A stretch of 63,891 nt of DNA, taken from positions 1-63,891 of the forward strand of contig MU385994.1 of the NCBI GenBank assembly GCA_022497145.1, given 5' to 3'. Position 1 is the stretch's first letter, and each line of letters opens with the position of its first letter. The notes under the pieces were generated by a model, which was given only the letters and a program-made list of their open reading frames with translations, had not been told where the DNA came from and ran no database searches. This stretch comes from Rostrohypoxylon terebratum (Eukaryota > Ascomycota > Sordariomycetes > Xylariales > Hypoxylaceae). The position numbers and the translations under genes are program-made. Positions 24,701-36,022 of this stretch are shown piece by piece.

Positions 24701-26943
24701 GGCAATTCTTCTAACGCCTTTTCGACATCCAGTCGTGTATAACAAGCGTTAACTCTTTGCACCGCTAAATGTAGCCATAGGAAATTTCCATTGGCGCGAT
24801 TGAGTAGTTTAGTGCTAATTTCCTCTCTGTATGCTTTATCCCCTGCCAGATCCATTTCTTGATCAATGTAGATTTGGAAATCAACAACATTTCCTTCAGC
24901 TCGTAGAGTATCCGTATTAACTTGCTTGGCTACCTTTTGAAACGCCGAGGAGATCTCGTGGGTTTTGCGGCTCACGACCAAGACACGAAGGGGAATAGTA
25001 GTTTGGTCGAGCTCCGACAGAAGTCGAACTAGGGCGGCTGGTCGATCTGCTTCATCCACGCCATCAATAACCCAATACACAGGGCATTTGCAATCTAAAT
25101 TAAACAGTGTCTGTCTAAATAGCCACTGCCAGATTGTCCGATATTCCGCTGTCTTTAGATCAGCAGCAGCCGTTTCAAGCTGACGAAGCTTGTCCCCGTA
25201 ACTCGGTATTGAGTTTGCAAGCTGGCAGGCCAGTGACCGTAGCAGCGTGCTTATCCTTCGCTTTTCCTGAGACATAAATCGCATGAAAAAATACTGGCAA
25301 GGCAAGCCAAGTTGAACGAGGTGATTGATGATAAATGAAGATAAAATTGACTTCCCACTTGCAGCATTCCCGTTAACCCACAGAACTCGAGGCTTCTGGC
25401 TGATATCTTCTAGCCATGCACCGAATGCATCATTCCGTTCAATCCATGAACAAGTACCGGGCGTCCAACGATCGCGGAAGAAATTATAATCCGCATCAGG
25501 AGATTCAAAGATGGACAGGTATTCTTCAAAACCCACAGCAGATGTAGAAGTTGCCTCGAGATGTCGTTCTAAGTAATATATTAATCATGCTGACTTGCGT
25601 GCGCTTTAAAAGTTCTGTCCTTACCCGGGAGTTTAGTATCGGAGTGTCCGCCCGAATCTGCGAACTGAGGCTTCAAGGTCTTCGTGATTAACGTCTTGAG
25701 TACATTTCTAACGGCGACGTAAGAGGGGTCGTCTGGGCTCGCATATTTACAAACCCCATGATGATCCGCGTCAAGAGGTTTGGAGATCTCCCCAGGATAC
25801 CCTAACACCGACGAATCCTTTTCTAAGACCATCTGATTATCAATAGTTAGATGAGTATTATTTAGCCAGGTAAATTTGACGGATTTGTGCTCGTACTATC
25901 TGTGCCTTCTTAAGCATGGTCGTAGGACGGGTCTCGTAGAATGATACAATTTGCAACTTTGGGGCTGCATGCCTGAATTGCTCGTTGAGCTTTTGGAGAG
26001 TCTGCGAACCAGCTGCAAGCTCTGAAATAAATTGCATTGGGCTGGCAACAAAAGACACCTGTAAGATGCGATTCAAGGTTTCCGCCAGGTTAGTTCCACG
26101 ATGTGGTGTAGAAAGAAAGATGATAGACGAGATAGCCTTGATGATGGGCTCGTATGCTGGATCATTCTGTCCTTGCACGTATGCCTAAAGCCACGCGAAA
26201 TGATGTCAACTAGAAGGACTCCATGGGGTTAGGTGTTACTTGAATCGCACCTCTTTCACGATAAGCCCGCCCATCGAATGTACTGTGAATATGATGGGCC
26301 GCTAACTTTATGGTCAATACAGCTCAAAATGAGTTCGTTCCAAGGCTAACCCTACCTCTCCCATGCCTAGATCTTCTAGCTCTGGTACGGTTTCATCTTG
26401 TGCGTGCTTTAGGTCAAACAAAAGATCCTTAGCAAAGTCAAGAATGGACATCTTATTCTTGCCGCTACCCGGACGGAAATTTGCATTGTATCCGAAGGTA
26501 AGGATCCGAGCTTCGTTGATATCTGGCTCAGATGGTAGGAACTTGAGTGGCCAAAAATATTCCAAGTTTCTTTGGTACGACCACGTCATGCGACTACTGC
26601 CTCCCAAGCCATGAACGAAGATAATATCTGCCCGGCGTTGCCCTGCAGGTCGATAAACGACTTTTAAACCAAGCGGATCTTTAGAAGAAGCTTCAACTCC
26701 ACGAGGCGTTGCCGAGGTATCCACGAGGGTAACATTTTGAGTTTCTGTCGATTTCGTGTGACTAGGACTGACGGACGTGCTTGGTATTTTATCTTGTAGT
26801 TGCTTGACGGTAGTGGACGTGCTCGGTAGCGATCGGTTCTCGCTAGTCGCGGTATCTTGTCTTCCACGGAAGTCCGGGGGAACATCTCGACTATCGGTTT
26901 CGGTCTTTTTCTTGCGGAGTGAAAATGGTTTCTTGAACTTCAT
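21718..26943 (-). CDS. NLR/STAND protein: esterase-NACHT-WD40
   Basis: Fungal NOD-like receptor of 1661 residues. Exons 26943-26356, 26301-26251, 26184-25897, 25832-25625 and 25568-21718. Order: basic, disordered N terminus; SesB/DUF676-type alpha/beta hydrolase with IIFVHGLGG and the nucleophile elbow VHSMGG (Ser about 205), ending in the family hallmark VLEKDSSVLGYPGE...LDADHHGVCKY; NACHT with Walker A GNAASGKS (about 445-452) and Walker B VYWVIDGVDEAD (about 542-553); then a long region of divergent WD40 repeats to the C terminus. Such STAND proteins act in allorecognition and programmed cell death: ligand sensed by WD40, NACHT oligomerises, the N-terminal effector acts. The repeats are degenerate, not the near-identical high-identity type. 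I start at MKFKKPFSLRK; 27012 is an upstream in-frame alternative. Confidence 0.88.
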
Positions 26944-27395
26944 AAGTATATATAGAAAATAGTATACGGTTACTGAATAGTTTAGAATGTCCGTCCATGA
27001 GGCTATAGACAAAAACGCGCAGGAATCAAATTGTCATGTTGAAGGAGGAAACCATTGAAACGCGCAGGGTACCCTTGGATGGACCCATAACACACGAAAT
27101 ATGGCTGACAAATGGTCCACAGCCTCGACATAAACGCCCATCTAACCGCCCGTTGCAACCTACAGGGACGCAAAATAGGCCGAAGCAAAAAAGCCACCAA
27201 GCTCAATTCACAATAAATAATAACAAGATGCCCTTCTTAACCATCATCTTCGATCGCATGTTGTACATGCGACAATATATTTCAACGATATTTTTTAGGA
27301 GATTAAATTCTTCTCGCAGCAGCATATGTAGATGAAAGGCATCACTGAAGCTCTCGGCATTCATTCGTCAGCCTAAGATCAGCCAAAAACATACA
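26944..27395. other. Divergent promoter between NLR and kinase-like gene
   Basis: A 452-bp intergenic region shared by the minus-strand NLR and the plus-strand fructosamine-kinase-like gene. Shared regulation is possible. No gene within. Confidence 0.55.
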
Positions 27396-28641
27396 ATGAT
27401 CTCCAAACCAACTTCAACGCGCCGTGTTGGTGCCTTTCCAATGGATAGCGCTATAATTGACGGTAAGAAACCCTTCAATATCCTCTCAACTGTGGTATTG
27501 ATTTTTCCACAGCATTACCGGCGGGGAGCACTTTCGTTTCCGTCGAGCATTTCGGAACTAGCGCTTGGACGACAACAGGTAGAGTCTTAGCTCTTGATCG
27601 GGATGGTTCAGAGAAGCTATACTTTCTGAAGGTAATTGGCGCCGATCCCCAATGGTGCGGTCTGTCATTTAGGCCTGACATTCAATCCGGCCCTCTAGGT
27701 TGGATATGGTGAAACAGGCCGAATCATGCTCAATGGCGAGTATGAATCGTTTAAGTCAATTTACAATACTATGCCCGACTTCATACCTGAGCCGATCGGA
27801 TACGGGCAGTACAAAGATCCAGATTCAGCCGCCCATTTCTATCTCGCTGAGTTCGTTGATATGGATGTAACTACAGTCCCGGATCCAGCCGAGTTCACAA
27901 GCAGGCTCGCCCATTTACATAAAATCAGTCAATCGCCCACCGGCATGTTTGGATTTCATATTCAGACATGTGATGGTGACCGAGCGCATGTGGTTGATTG
28001 GCAGCCAAGCTGGACTGCCTTCTATCAGAACTTGTTCCTTGGGGTCTGTAAGCTCGATTTGAAGAAGAATGGGCACTGGGAGGAATACGAACGTGCCATT
28101 CAACAGATCGCATGGAAAGTGATACCACGCCTACTTGGGCCGCTCGAGGCAGACGGTCGTAAGATAAAACCTTGTCTCATCCATGGAAATCTCTGGGAAG
28201 GGAACATGGGAATTAATATGGAAACTGGCGATTCCCTCTTATTCGATGCCAGTTCCTATTACGCTCATAATGAGATGGAGCTCGGCCACTGGAGATGCGA
28301 GTTCAGTTCGGTCTTCCGATCCGCCGCGTATAAGAAACACTATCTACGATACTACCCCGCAACAGAACCAATCGAAGAATTTGATGACCGAAATCGATTA
28401 TATAGCCTCAAGGGAGCTATAAATTACTCTGCTGGTCACCCAGGAACCATTTTGAGAAAAACGTTAGTTCCAAACTTGTCATTTACTGTCTCGCTGCTCA
28501 CACTATGCTATATGTAGGGCATATAATAACATGTGCTATCTTTGTGAGAAGTATGCACCAACAGATGGTATAGATAAGTATGATCCGCAGATCGATCCAT
28601 CCCTCACAGGAGCTCGAATTGTACCACATATGCCGGAGTGA
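27396..28641 (+). CDS. Fructosamine/ketosamine-3-kinase-like protein, catalytic Asp replaced
   Basis: Aminoglycoside-phosphotransferase-fold protein of the fructosamine kinase family, 357 residues. Exons 27396-27462, 27513-27631, 27699-28462 and 28518-28641. Family landmarks: the N-terminal Lys segment YFLKVGYG, NGEYESFKSI, the catalytic loop CLIHGNLWEGN, the metal-site LLFDASSYYAHNEMELG, and the C-terminal FDDRNRLYSLK plus YNNMCYLCEKY. Active members phosphorylate glycated lysines on proteins. Here the loop reads HGN instead of HGD (residue 226, codon AAT at 28188-28190), removing the usual catalytic base. The rest of the fold is intact, so it is either a pseudoenzyme or weakly active. It is divergently transcribed from the NLR. 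Confidence 0.85.
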
Positions 28642-29088
28642 ACGCACGATCAATATACCAGGATATGAAAAAGGAGCATTTGGGGTAAAATATTAGGCAT
28701 GCGAGATGACGTAAACTAGCCAAAGTTGATGCAGATGAGTGGTGTCTATTAGGAGGCAGTCATCCAAGTTCTAGGATCTTGACGCAGCAATCGTACAACT
28801 ACGGCGAACAGGGCATATTGGAATGTTCATTATTCTCAGGATATGTAGGTAGTTCATTCCTATAATACACGTATAGATAAGTGGTGAAGTCCAAGGGTGT
28901 CATGTGATGGAGGTAATCATCGGGATCAAAACGGAGGGAATACGGACAATAATACTTCTACACTTCACACAAAATTTACGTCAGTTTTCACCGTACTAGG
29001 TAATCCGTTATCCCAGCCGTTATAAGTTGCATCCGATCCCCTCTTAAGTCCTACCTAGTAATCTTCGACGTCTAACTCGTCTTCCGTC
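28642..29088. other. Intergenic, no gene seen
   Basis: A 447-bp spacer between the kinase-like gene and the next plus-strand gene. No signals beyond a probable promoter near the 3' end. Confidence 0.55.
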
Positions 29089-31632
29089 ATGTCCAAAGGC
29101 AAACAAAAAGAATTGGATATGCCTCAAGTTCACTCATCCTTGAGTAGGGGCCCTACTCGCGCAGATCGCAAGTGTCGTGCATTGCATGAAGATGGATCCG
29201 AGTGTTTAACAATTCTGACCCAAGCTAGACATACCCTTTGCCCATCCCATCATCGGGAGTACAAGAAATTGTACAAATCTTACAAGGACAGGGAAGAATG
29301 CTATAACAAAATCGAGACGAATGGAGAGGGAGCTGGTTTCGAAGAGAAGACCAAGGCGAAGATAGCTGCCGGGAAAGAGACGCTCGAGTTGAGGAACACA
29401 GTTAACCATCGTTTCTTTAGTCTATCCAACAACAACCGAGGGCATATACGGTGGATTTTGAAGATCAAGTCAGAAATCCATAATCTAGAGCAGAAAATAG
29501 CAGACCCAGAAGCAGAAGCAGAATCATCTGCCGGGTCGCCGTCGTCCACGCGAAATGACCAGGATGTCGAAACTCCAGTCTTTCGGTCACTTCTTGATCC
29601 GACAATTCCAATGTCTAGACTGGAACATCTCCCACCCAACCACCATGTCGTCATCCTGAAGAAGTTTATGAATAAGATAGTGACAGCGACAGTTGAGAAA
29701 CTTTACTCCATTGCACCTTCTCTCAACGACTCGCCCTCCGGGAAAATCCCGAATGAGAGAGACACCATTATCCGCTTCACCTTCCGCGAACTCCTCTTAC
29801 ACAAGGCCGACGCCGACGTTCTCTTCAGGGCTACCAAAACCCAAAGTATTGACAAATTTTTGAGAGAGTCTTTCATAGAGGACCTTGAATATTACGTCAA
29901 GTTTTTTGAGGCCTTTCGAGAGGGGCGGTCTGACACATTTCGCCTTCTACGCGATGCTATTTGCGACTATATCCTGGAACCACAGCCTTCGTCTACCACC
30001 ATATTAGGTGCTATGATCAACACAGATGACAGTCCTCGAGTGATGAACGTCAAAGGCTGGGATATCTTGTGGTTAGACTTTTCTGACATTGCGGACTGGT
30101 GGAATCTCGAGACCTTTGCAATTCAATTCGAAGATCTGGTAGCTGTCAAGACCTTGAGTATTTTGCGCAAATACGTAACTTCCTTAGATGGCCCCAAGGA
30201 TGAAAATGAACGAACGTGGTATGTACCTGACGAGGACCCCGCCCAGGAATGTGCACCCGCTATGCTACAAGGATTCCTTGCGGTTGCGAAAGGGTCCTCC
30301 GACCCCATCCGCCCCTCTATTAAAACCGAATACGGTATCACAAGAGAGAGAGAGACCCGTCGCTACGTTGTGGGTAGAATGGACAAGAGGAACAGCTCCG
30401 CTTGGGAGTTGATGAAGGAGCTGAGCGAGAGGGTTGAGAGGTTCCAGGTCCTCGTGTATGATCGGGAGAAGGGGGATTTTCCTCGTCACCTCATTTCGCC
30501 TCCCCTGGCAGACCAAAATCCGTGGATCACACGTTTTCGAACCGGCCCAGAGAAGGCCCTCGACTCACAGCCATGGAAGATTGATTGGACCCTTGAAAAC
30601 GTGATTAACGATATCGATATCATAAGTGACATAATGGGCAATAATATGAAAAAGGACTACTACGAGTTTATCATTATCGACAGAACTCCCGGAAGAAAAT
30701 TTGAAATTCTTGATATAGTAGCCGATGCATTGTCTAAGCTACGAGGAGATCGTACGCTCTTGAGTCTTTATAGCGACGCAATCCGGACATATATCCCAGC
30801 CGAGGACAAACATCTTTATTTCGAAGAGATATCACGCCCACCGTTCAGCCAACTCGGTCTTACCCCATCGATGTCTCCACAATACGTTGGCAATCGCATC
30901 CGATGCTGGGATATTCCTGAGGCAGTTCGCGATATCCTTCGAACCGTCCTGCTAGACAATTCTCGGGTTACATCCCAGCAAGAGTCTCGATGGATCTCCA
31001 AGGTGTCGGCAGATCTCGAGTCGCATGGAGTGATCACAAAAATCTTAAAATACGAGCCCTCGGATATATGTCCTGTTATCATGCCTGGTATCGATGGGCT
31101 TGATGATATTTACTTTCCCTACGATTTAGGGCCCAAGAAGGAATACGCGGGAACAGGGAATATCTTTGACTTCGACCCGTCGAGCAATGACCTCTTCGAA
31201 TTCTCGGAAACCTACAAGCGCGCTCACCCCAACGCTATTTTCGCGAAGGGGAGAGTAGACCTCCCGTATTGCGCGTGGCCGTGTCCCAATCTGAAAGGGT
31301 CCCGATTCTCTCGTCTTAACTTCAGTACACCCGAGGGCCGTATGTACAGGTGGGAGAAATTGCCATTCGACATGCCCATGGCTCCCCACGTGTGGCAGGT
31401 CTTCGTGAACACGCAATTCAATAACAAGCTACCTTTCGTATGTATCATACAATCGACATTGGTAATATGCGCAAAAGACCCTGATAGCGCGGCGGCCAAC
31501 CTCGAAGAGTTGCTTATTAACGGACAGAAGCATGAATTGAAAATTTTCGTCCCATCGCCAACTTCATGGACGAACGATTTCGGGAAATTGGGGCTCGAGG
31601 CATTGTGGGAGGGAGTCCGCCTTTTCTTGTAG
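29089..31632 (+). CDS. Large unknown protein with Cys/His N-terminal motif and RT-palm-like C terminus
   Basis: Single exon, 847 residues. Residues 29-55 form a candidate zinc-binding motif, C29-x9-C39-x11-C51-x2-HH, followed by the basic KKLYKSYKDREE helix and a coiled region. The middle is mixed alpha/beta and unrecognised. Near the C terminus, YRWEKLPFDMPMAPHVWQ followed by FVCIIQSTLVICAKDPDSA resembles, position by position, the palm of LTR-retroelement reverse transcriptases (Y-x-W-x-x-M-P-F-G-x-x-x-A-P ... Y-x-D-D-I-L-I). The catalytic YxDD is replaced by IQST, so no polymerase activity is expected. I recall similar fungal hypothetical proteins, but no function. No integrase, protease, RNase H or LTRs flank it. 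Confidence 0.75.
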   Translation: MSKGKQKELDMPQVHSSLSRGPTRADRKCRALHEDGSECLTILTQARHTLCPSHHREYKKLYKSYKDREECYNKIETNGEGAGFEEKTKAKIAAGKETLELRNTVNHRFFSLSNNNRGHIRWILKIKSEIHNLEQKIADPEAEAESSAGSPSSTRNDQDVETPVFRSLLDPTIPMSRLEHLPPNHHVVILKKFMNKIVTATVEKLYSIAPSLNDSPSGKIPNERDTIIRFTFRELLLHKADADVLFRATKTQSIDKFLRESFIEDLEYYVKFFEAFREGRSDTFRLLRDAICDYILEPQPSSTTILGAMINTDDSPRVMNVKGWDILWLDFSDIADWWNLETFAIQFEDLVAVKTLSILRKYVTSLDGPKDENERTWYVPDEDPAQECAPAMLQGFLAVAKGSSDPIRPSIKTEYGITRERETRRYVVGRMDKRNSSAWELMKELSERVERFQVLVYDREKGDFPRHLISPPLADQNPWITRFRTGPEKALDSQPWKIDWTLENVINDIDIISDIMGNNMKKDYYEFIIIDRTPGRKFEILDIVADALSKLRGDRTLLSLYSDAIRTYIPAEDKHLYFEEISRPPFSQLGLTPSMSPQYVGNRIRCWDIPEAVRDILRTVLLDNSRVTSQQESRWISKVSADLESHGVITKILKYEPSDICPVIMPGIDGLDDIYFPYDLGPKKEYAGTGNIFDFDPSSNDLFEFSETYKRAHPNAIFAKGRVDLPYCAWPCPNLKGSRFSRLNFSTPEGRMYRWEKLPFDMPMAPHVWQVFVNTQFNNKLPFVCIIQSTLVICAKDPDSAAANLEELLINGQKHELKIFVPSPTSWTNDFGKLGLEALWEGVRLFL

Positions 31633-32895
31633 TTTGAATAGCTTGGGAAGCTAGGTACTTACTAGGCAGTTAGAGAAGTGAGGTTCTGTATAGGGGTACC
31701 TAGTAGGCACCTGGTAGTATGGATGTAAGCCAGGTAGTCCTAATATCGGCGGGAGAAGAAATGTAGTGGATTAGTGGGTAATTATAGTGTATTCATGGTG
31801 GATTACCACTAAAGTTTAGGATACTTGATAGCAAAGGCTGACCTAGGCCCCAAAGCTCCAAAGGCTTCGTTTTATTACAGCACCTCCCGCTAAATGAGCC
31901 TTGTAAAGCCATCGCTAAATATCCGCTAATGTACCTACCTACCCAGTAACGCAGGTCATTTTTAGCGGAGGGTTGCTCGTATCATTAGCGAAATATACGT
32001 ATAGGTCAGCTTCAAGGGGTCGGTTTTAGAATCCCCTTCATCAACGCAACTAGTATGGTGCAGTTTTACTTTCACCCAACTCATTGCAACGCTTTAGAGA
32101 CAACTAAAACAGGGTTCATTACATGTTGAACCTTTTTAGATTAAGACAAAGGTCCAAGTGCGGATTTAACCGTATAAGCTGTTCTTCATAAACCATCCGT
32201 GACTAGACCTTTGCAACTGCCCCATCCGCAACAGGTTCGAACTTAAATGCCAAAAGAGGAAAGTTATTGGAGGTGACCGCCCGAGCACTAAGCAGAACCG
32301 GACCCGATGCGGCCCCACGTAGAAATAAGGTAGGTACACGCAATGACAGATACTGTACTAAGTAGGTAGGTGCTTCTTCATGGAGGGAAACATTATGTGA
32401 ACGAAGTAATGGATTCAGAGACAAAATAGTGCGAGTAGAGCAGGAACCAACGTTGGATTATTTTGCTTATTGGCGCTGCTGGGGAAAGATGAAAGTAGGT
32501 ACTAATTTACAGCTGTACCCTTTCTTGGTTTATAACAGACCAACCAGTTTGTATTAATAGCCAATGAGACATCCGCTATTACTTGTATGTCAGCAGAGAT
32601 CACTGCTCTGAGATGGAATATGAGTTATGATAATTAGTATATGTACCCATCCTTCAGTCATATAAAGGACTCGAGCCAGATTGGAGTGGCCTCCAGTTAG
32701 CGCGACTTGTTCTTGTGTCTGGAGGAGAACCCCTTCTAGGGACTAGGTAGCGCCAAGCCAAATGCCCCACCAGACGAGCCCCGCACTGGTTGCTGTCACA
32801 GCTCCAGCGATTGTAAATATTTAGAGCAATTTACGACAACAGTAACCACTAAACCACCATTCACCCCTTATAATATTCTCACCCAATCAACCGCG
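31633..32895. other. Intergenic, no gene seen
   Basis: Contains CCTAGTAGG-type motifs (31698-31715) and marks the change from accessory DNA to the housekeeping island. A minus-strand frame at 32203-32424 has no support. Confidence 0.55.
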
Positions 32896-33558
32896 ATGGC
32901 GACAACAACAACATCCACCAACTCAGCCACATACGGGGACTGCGTCGCCGCGCTGCGCACCTCCCTCTCCTTCCTCGAGTCCTCGGTCTCGACCCTAGGC
33001 ACCGGCGTCGCAGACTTCCCGCGTCTAATCAACGTCCTGAAGAGCGTGCGCGTACGTCTCTCCCCTCCTCCCCCCACCCCTTTCCCTCCTCAGACAGTAC
33101 ATAGCAACATAGCAATATCAATTGAAAGAAGAAACATCTAACACCGGATGGATGGTAAACAGCACTACGAACTAATCCCGCAACCCACCCTCGTAGCCGC
33201 CGAGTCCTCTCTCCGCGACGAGATCGGGCCCGCCATAACCACGCTCCTCGACCGCGCCGACTCGCACATCGCGCGCGTGGAGCGGCGCATCGACGCGCTC
33301 AAAGCAAAGTCAGAACTACAGCAGGGCCGACTACTACGTTCCTCGTCGCCCACTCCCTCCCGACCCACGAAAGCGTCCGCCGCGAAAGGGGGATATGGTG
33401 GTGGACGAAGAGCGAGTCTGTCGGGCGATAGACTAACCGTCGAGACGAAGCTCCGCATGCGCCAGCGCGAGGCGCTGCAGTATAGCGTCGAGAGGCTCGA
33501 GCTCGAGGTCCTGCAGAAGGAGCGCGAGTTGCGGAAGAGGTTGGATGCGGCCACTTGA
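32896..33558 (+). CDS. SPC19: DASH/DAM complex subunit SPC19
   Basis: Kinetochore-microtubule coupling protein of the DASH ring. Two exons, 32896-33051 and 33163-33558, make 183 residues. The conserved N-terminal block YGDCVAALRTSLSFLESSVS...GVADFPRLINVLKSVR joins across the intron to HYELIPQPTLVAAESSLRDE, the most diagnostic part of the family. A helical region (RADSHIARVERRIDALKAK), a Ser/Pro/Gly-rich linker and a C-terminal coiled coil (KLRMRQREALQYSVERLELE) follow. Length is normal for filamentous fungi. It converges with SHO1. Confidence 0.93.
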
Positions 33559-34958
33559 GAGGTTACAATGCGCTACGATACGACGCGACACGGCGTAACG
33601 CTCTACGCCGAATACCACAGAGAGAATTGGACGACGGCTTTTTGGAGTCCGGGAAGAGCAGTGTTGGAAGGATCCGTCTACGAGGCGGGCAAGGAATCTT
33701 GGTCGACCCCGGAAAAAGCAATTGTTTACCCTTTTTGACATCGTACTACGCCACTCTGCATATCGTGACAGGACAAAGGGATCATTCTATACGAAGTATA
33801 GACTTCGATCCCCGGCCATGACGTTGAAGTAAGGTTTGGACGGTCATTTCCAACTATGTGGTCCGTCGTCACCAACATACCTAAAGGATGAAAACAACCA
33901 AGACGGGAATTTTGGGGATCAGATATAGCAAATCGGGATAACGACGCGATATTCTCTAACCAACACATCGAGAAATGTGCCTACTTTGGAACGGGATATG
34001 AATAAGCGCCGATATTGGTTCTGCTTACATGGAGGAGAGGAACATTGCATTCGGAATCACCCGCAGATCGACACAGAGCCGCAGTCTTTTGATCTGACAT
34101 CTTGACGACATGCCATTGATGCAGAACCTCGTAGGTAGGCTGTTCTCAGATAGTTACTCAGGCTTAGGTCAATCTCGTACAAACGCGGTCAACACACCGC
34201 GCCAATGCAAACCTCTTCGCACTATGCTCAATCTGACTGACTGACCTATGCCTAGTCCCGTGCCCCTGACCTAATCAAACACACGCTACTCTACACCCAC
34301 CAATCATAGTTACAATACACCAGACAAGAGTACACAGGAATACACAATCACTAGCTAACTCGGTCATCGCATTGCATTTTTGATTGGTCTTCTTTCATTG
34401 ATACCAGAGCATTTACCTATCTCCTGGAATCCGTGAACCAATTGGGCGTGACGTTCGTAAATCCCGTTTCGTGTCAGAAAAGGCTGCTGCTTGCTCCGTC
34501 CTATTTCGCCGGTTCAAGTAGAAAAAGTATATGTATGTGATCTGAAAGGGCGGGAGAAAAACAAAGACGCTCTTCCGCAATTCGCGCTGTCGGGCAACGA
34601 AGGGGGCTGTGCTTCTCTGTAAATCACACCTTGGGTATGATGCCGTAGAGAAGAAGCAGTAAAGAGAGAAGAAAAAAGAATAATAGACAATAAAGCCAAA
34701 CCATCGCGGAATAAAATGATAGAAAAATAGAACCTCGAAAGTGGTAAAAAAACTACATCCGGCAATGTTGGTAAACCCCCGTTTTACTCCAACGCGCATC
34801 CGTGGCCCAGTGTTTTGTATACATCCTCTAAAACCCATTCAAATACAGATCACTCGCGCTTTCGTCCTTGGCGACCACCCGGACAAAGCAGTTCAACGTG
34901 TCGTCGCAAAACCGAATGAATCCAGAGCAGGGAGCGTCCTCCCAGTCTAGGAGCCATC
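33559..34958. other. Convergent 3' intergenic region
   Basis: 1.4 kb between the 3' ends of SPC19 and SHO1. It should hold both 3' UTRs. No gene supported. Confidence 0.6.
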
Positions 34959-36022
34959 TCATAATAGAATGAGGTAGTTGCTAGGCGCTATCCCCGTCTC
35001 GCCATTTTCTTTTCGTGCTTGCCACCATCTTCCGCTCACATCACTGACTTCTAGTATTTCGTGCTTAGAGAACGAGATCTCGTTCGCGTCATCTGGGTTG
35101 GCCTCGTAGCTGTAGATAGCCTTCGCCCGATACGGGTATTCGGTAGGAGCGGCGATTTCGGGTTCGTTCTGAGCTGGAGATGGTGCCTTAGGAGCACCAG
35201 GGAACCCTTGGGCACCACCCGAGTTTCGTGGAGCGTTACCGTTGAAACCTCCAACGGGAGATGGATTTTCGAACCCGTTCAGCTGGGCTGATGTGTACAT
35301 CTGAGGCGGCTGGACAGAGGTAGACGTCTCAGGCCGATATCCACCATTCATGGTTTGTCGGTTGTTCGTCGACTCTTTGGCCAATGCAAATGAGTCGATG
35401 TAGGCTCGCGGCACCGCAGATGGCGCAGACCCAAAGTAGAAAATCCAGACGATCTAAAAATAACGTCAATCAATGGATTCTTCAGGTGGTCATCCAAAGG
35501 CCAATATATATGTGCAATTGGGGGCGAGAATTCAACTTACGTTAACCATGGATAACAAAATAAAACCGGCTGCGGCAGCCTCTCTCGCAGCGTTGGCATC
35601 GTAGACTAGTGCGTTAACGGACGAGGTAGTAGCGATAAGGCCGCAGGCTAGATAGCCGACAAGGGCGACGTGGTAGGTTTGAATACAATCGGATGCGACG
35701 ACCAGAGTTATTCCAATTATCAACGGCAACATGAAGACCAGCGCAAACCACGAATATGGCGGGAAAGGATCCCTCTTAGTTTCTTGTACCCGAGCAATGA
35801 TGGAGCCGATGAATGAGATCATCCACGCAAGCTGTTCAGGAAATCTACAATTAGCACTAGGTCTCCGTACGATGCATAGATGGATGCTGGGAGGGGATAA
35901 AGGAGATGGTTAATTCTTAGACGTACCCCTGCAATGGAAACTGTGGCCAAGGCGAATGGATCACCGATGATATTAGACATATTGAAGCCTCTGCGGCCGT
36001 AACTCGCCCGGGAGTGTTCCAT
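34959..36022 (-). CDS. SHO1: SHO1 osmosensor (four TM helices plus SH3)
   Basis: Plasma-membrane adaptor of the HOG osmostress branch, also used in polarity and virulence signalling in fungi. Exons 36022-35927, 35831-35541 and 35453-34959 give 293 residues. Conserved N terminus NIIGDPFALATVSIAGLAW, then four hydrophobic helices (MISFIGSIIA, WFALVFMLPLIIGITLVV, YHVALVGYLACGLIATT, AAAGFILLSMVNIVWIFYF). A Pro/Gly/Asn-rich linker follows, then an SH3 domain at about 235-293 (AKAIYSYEANPDDANEISFS, GRWWQARKENGETGIAPSNY). The start chosen (MEHSRASYGRR) is the first ATG giving a family-like leader; MSNIIG at 35980 is the alternative. Confidence 0.94.
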
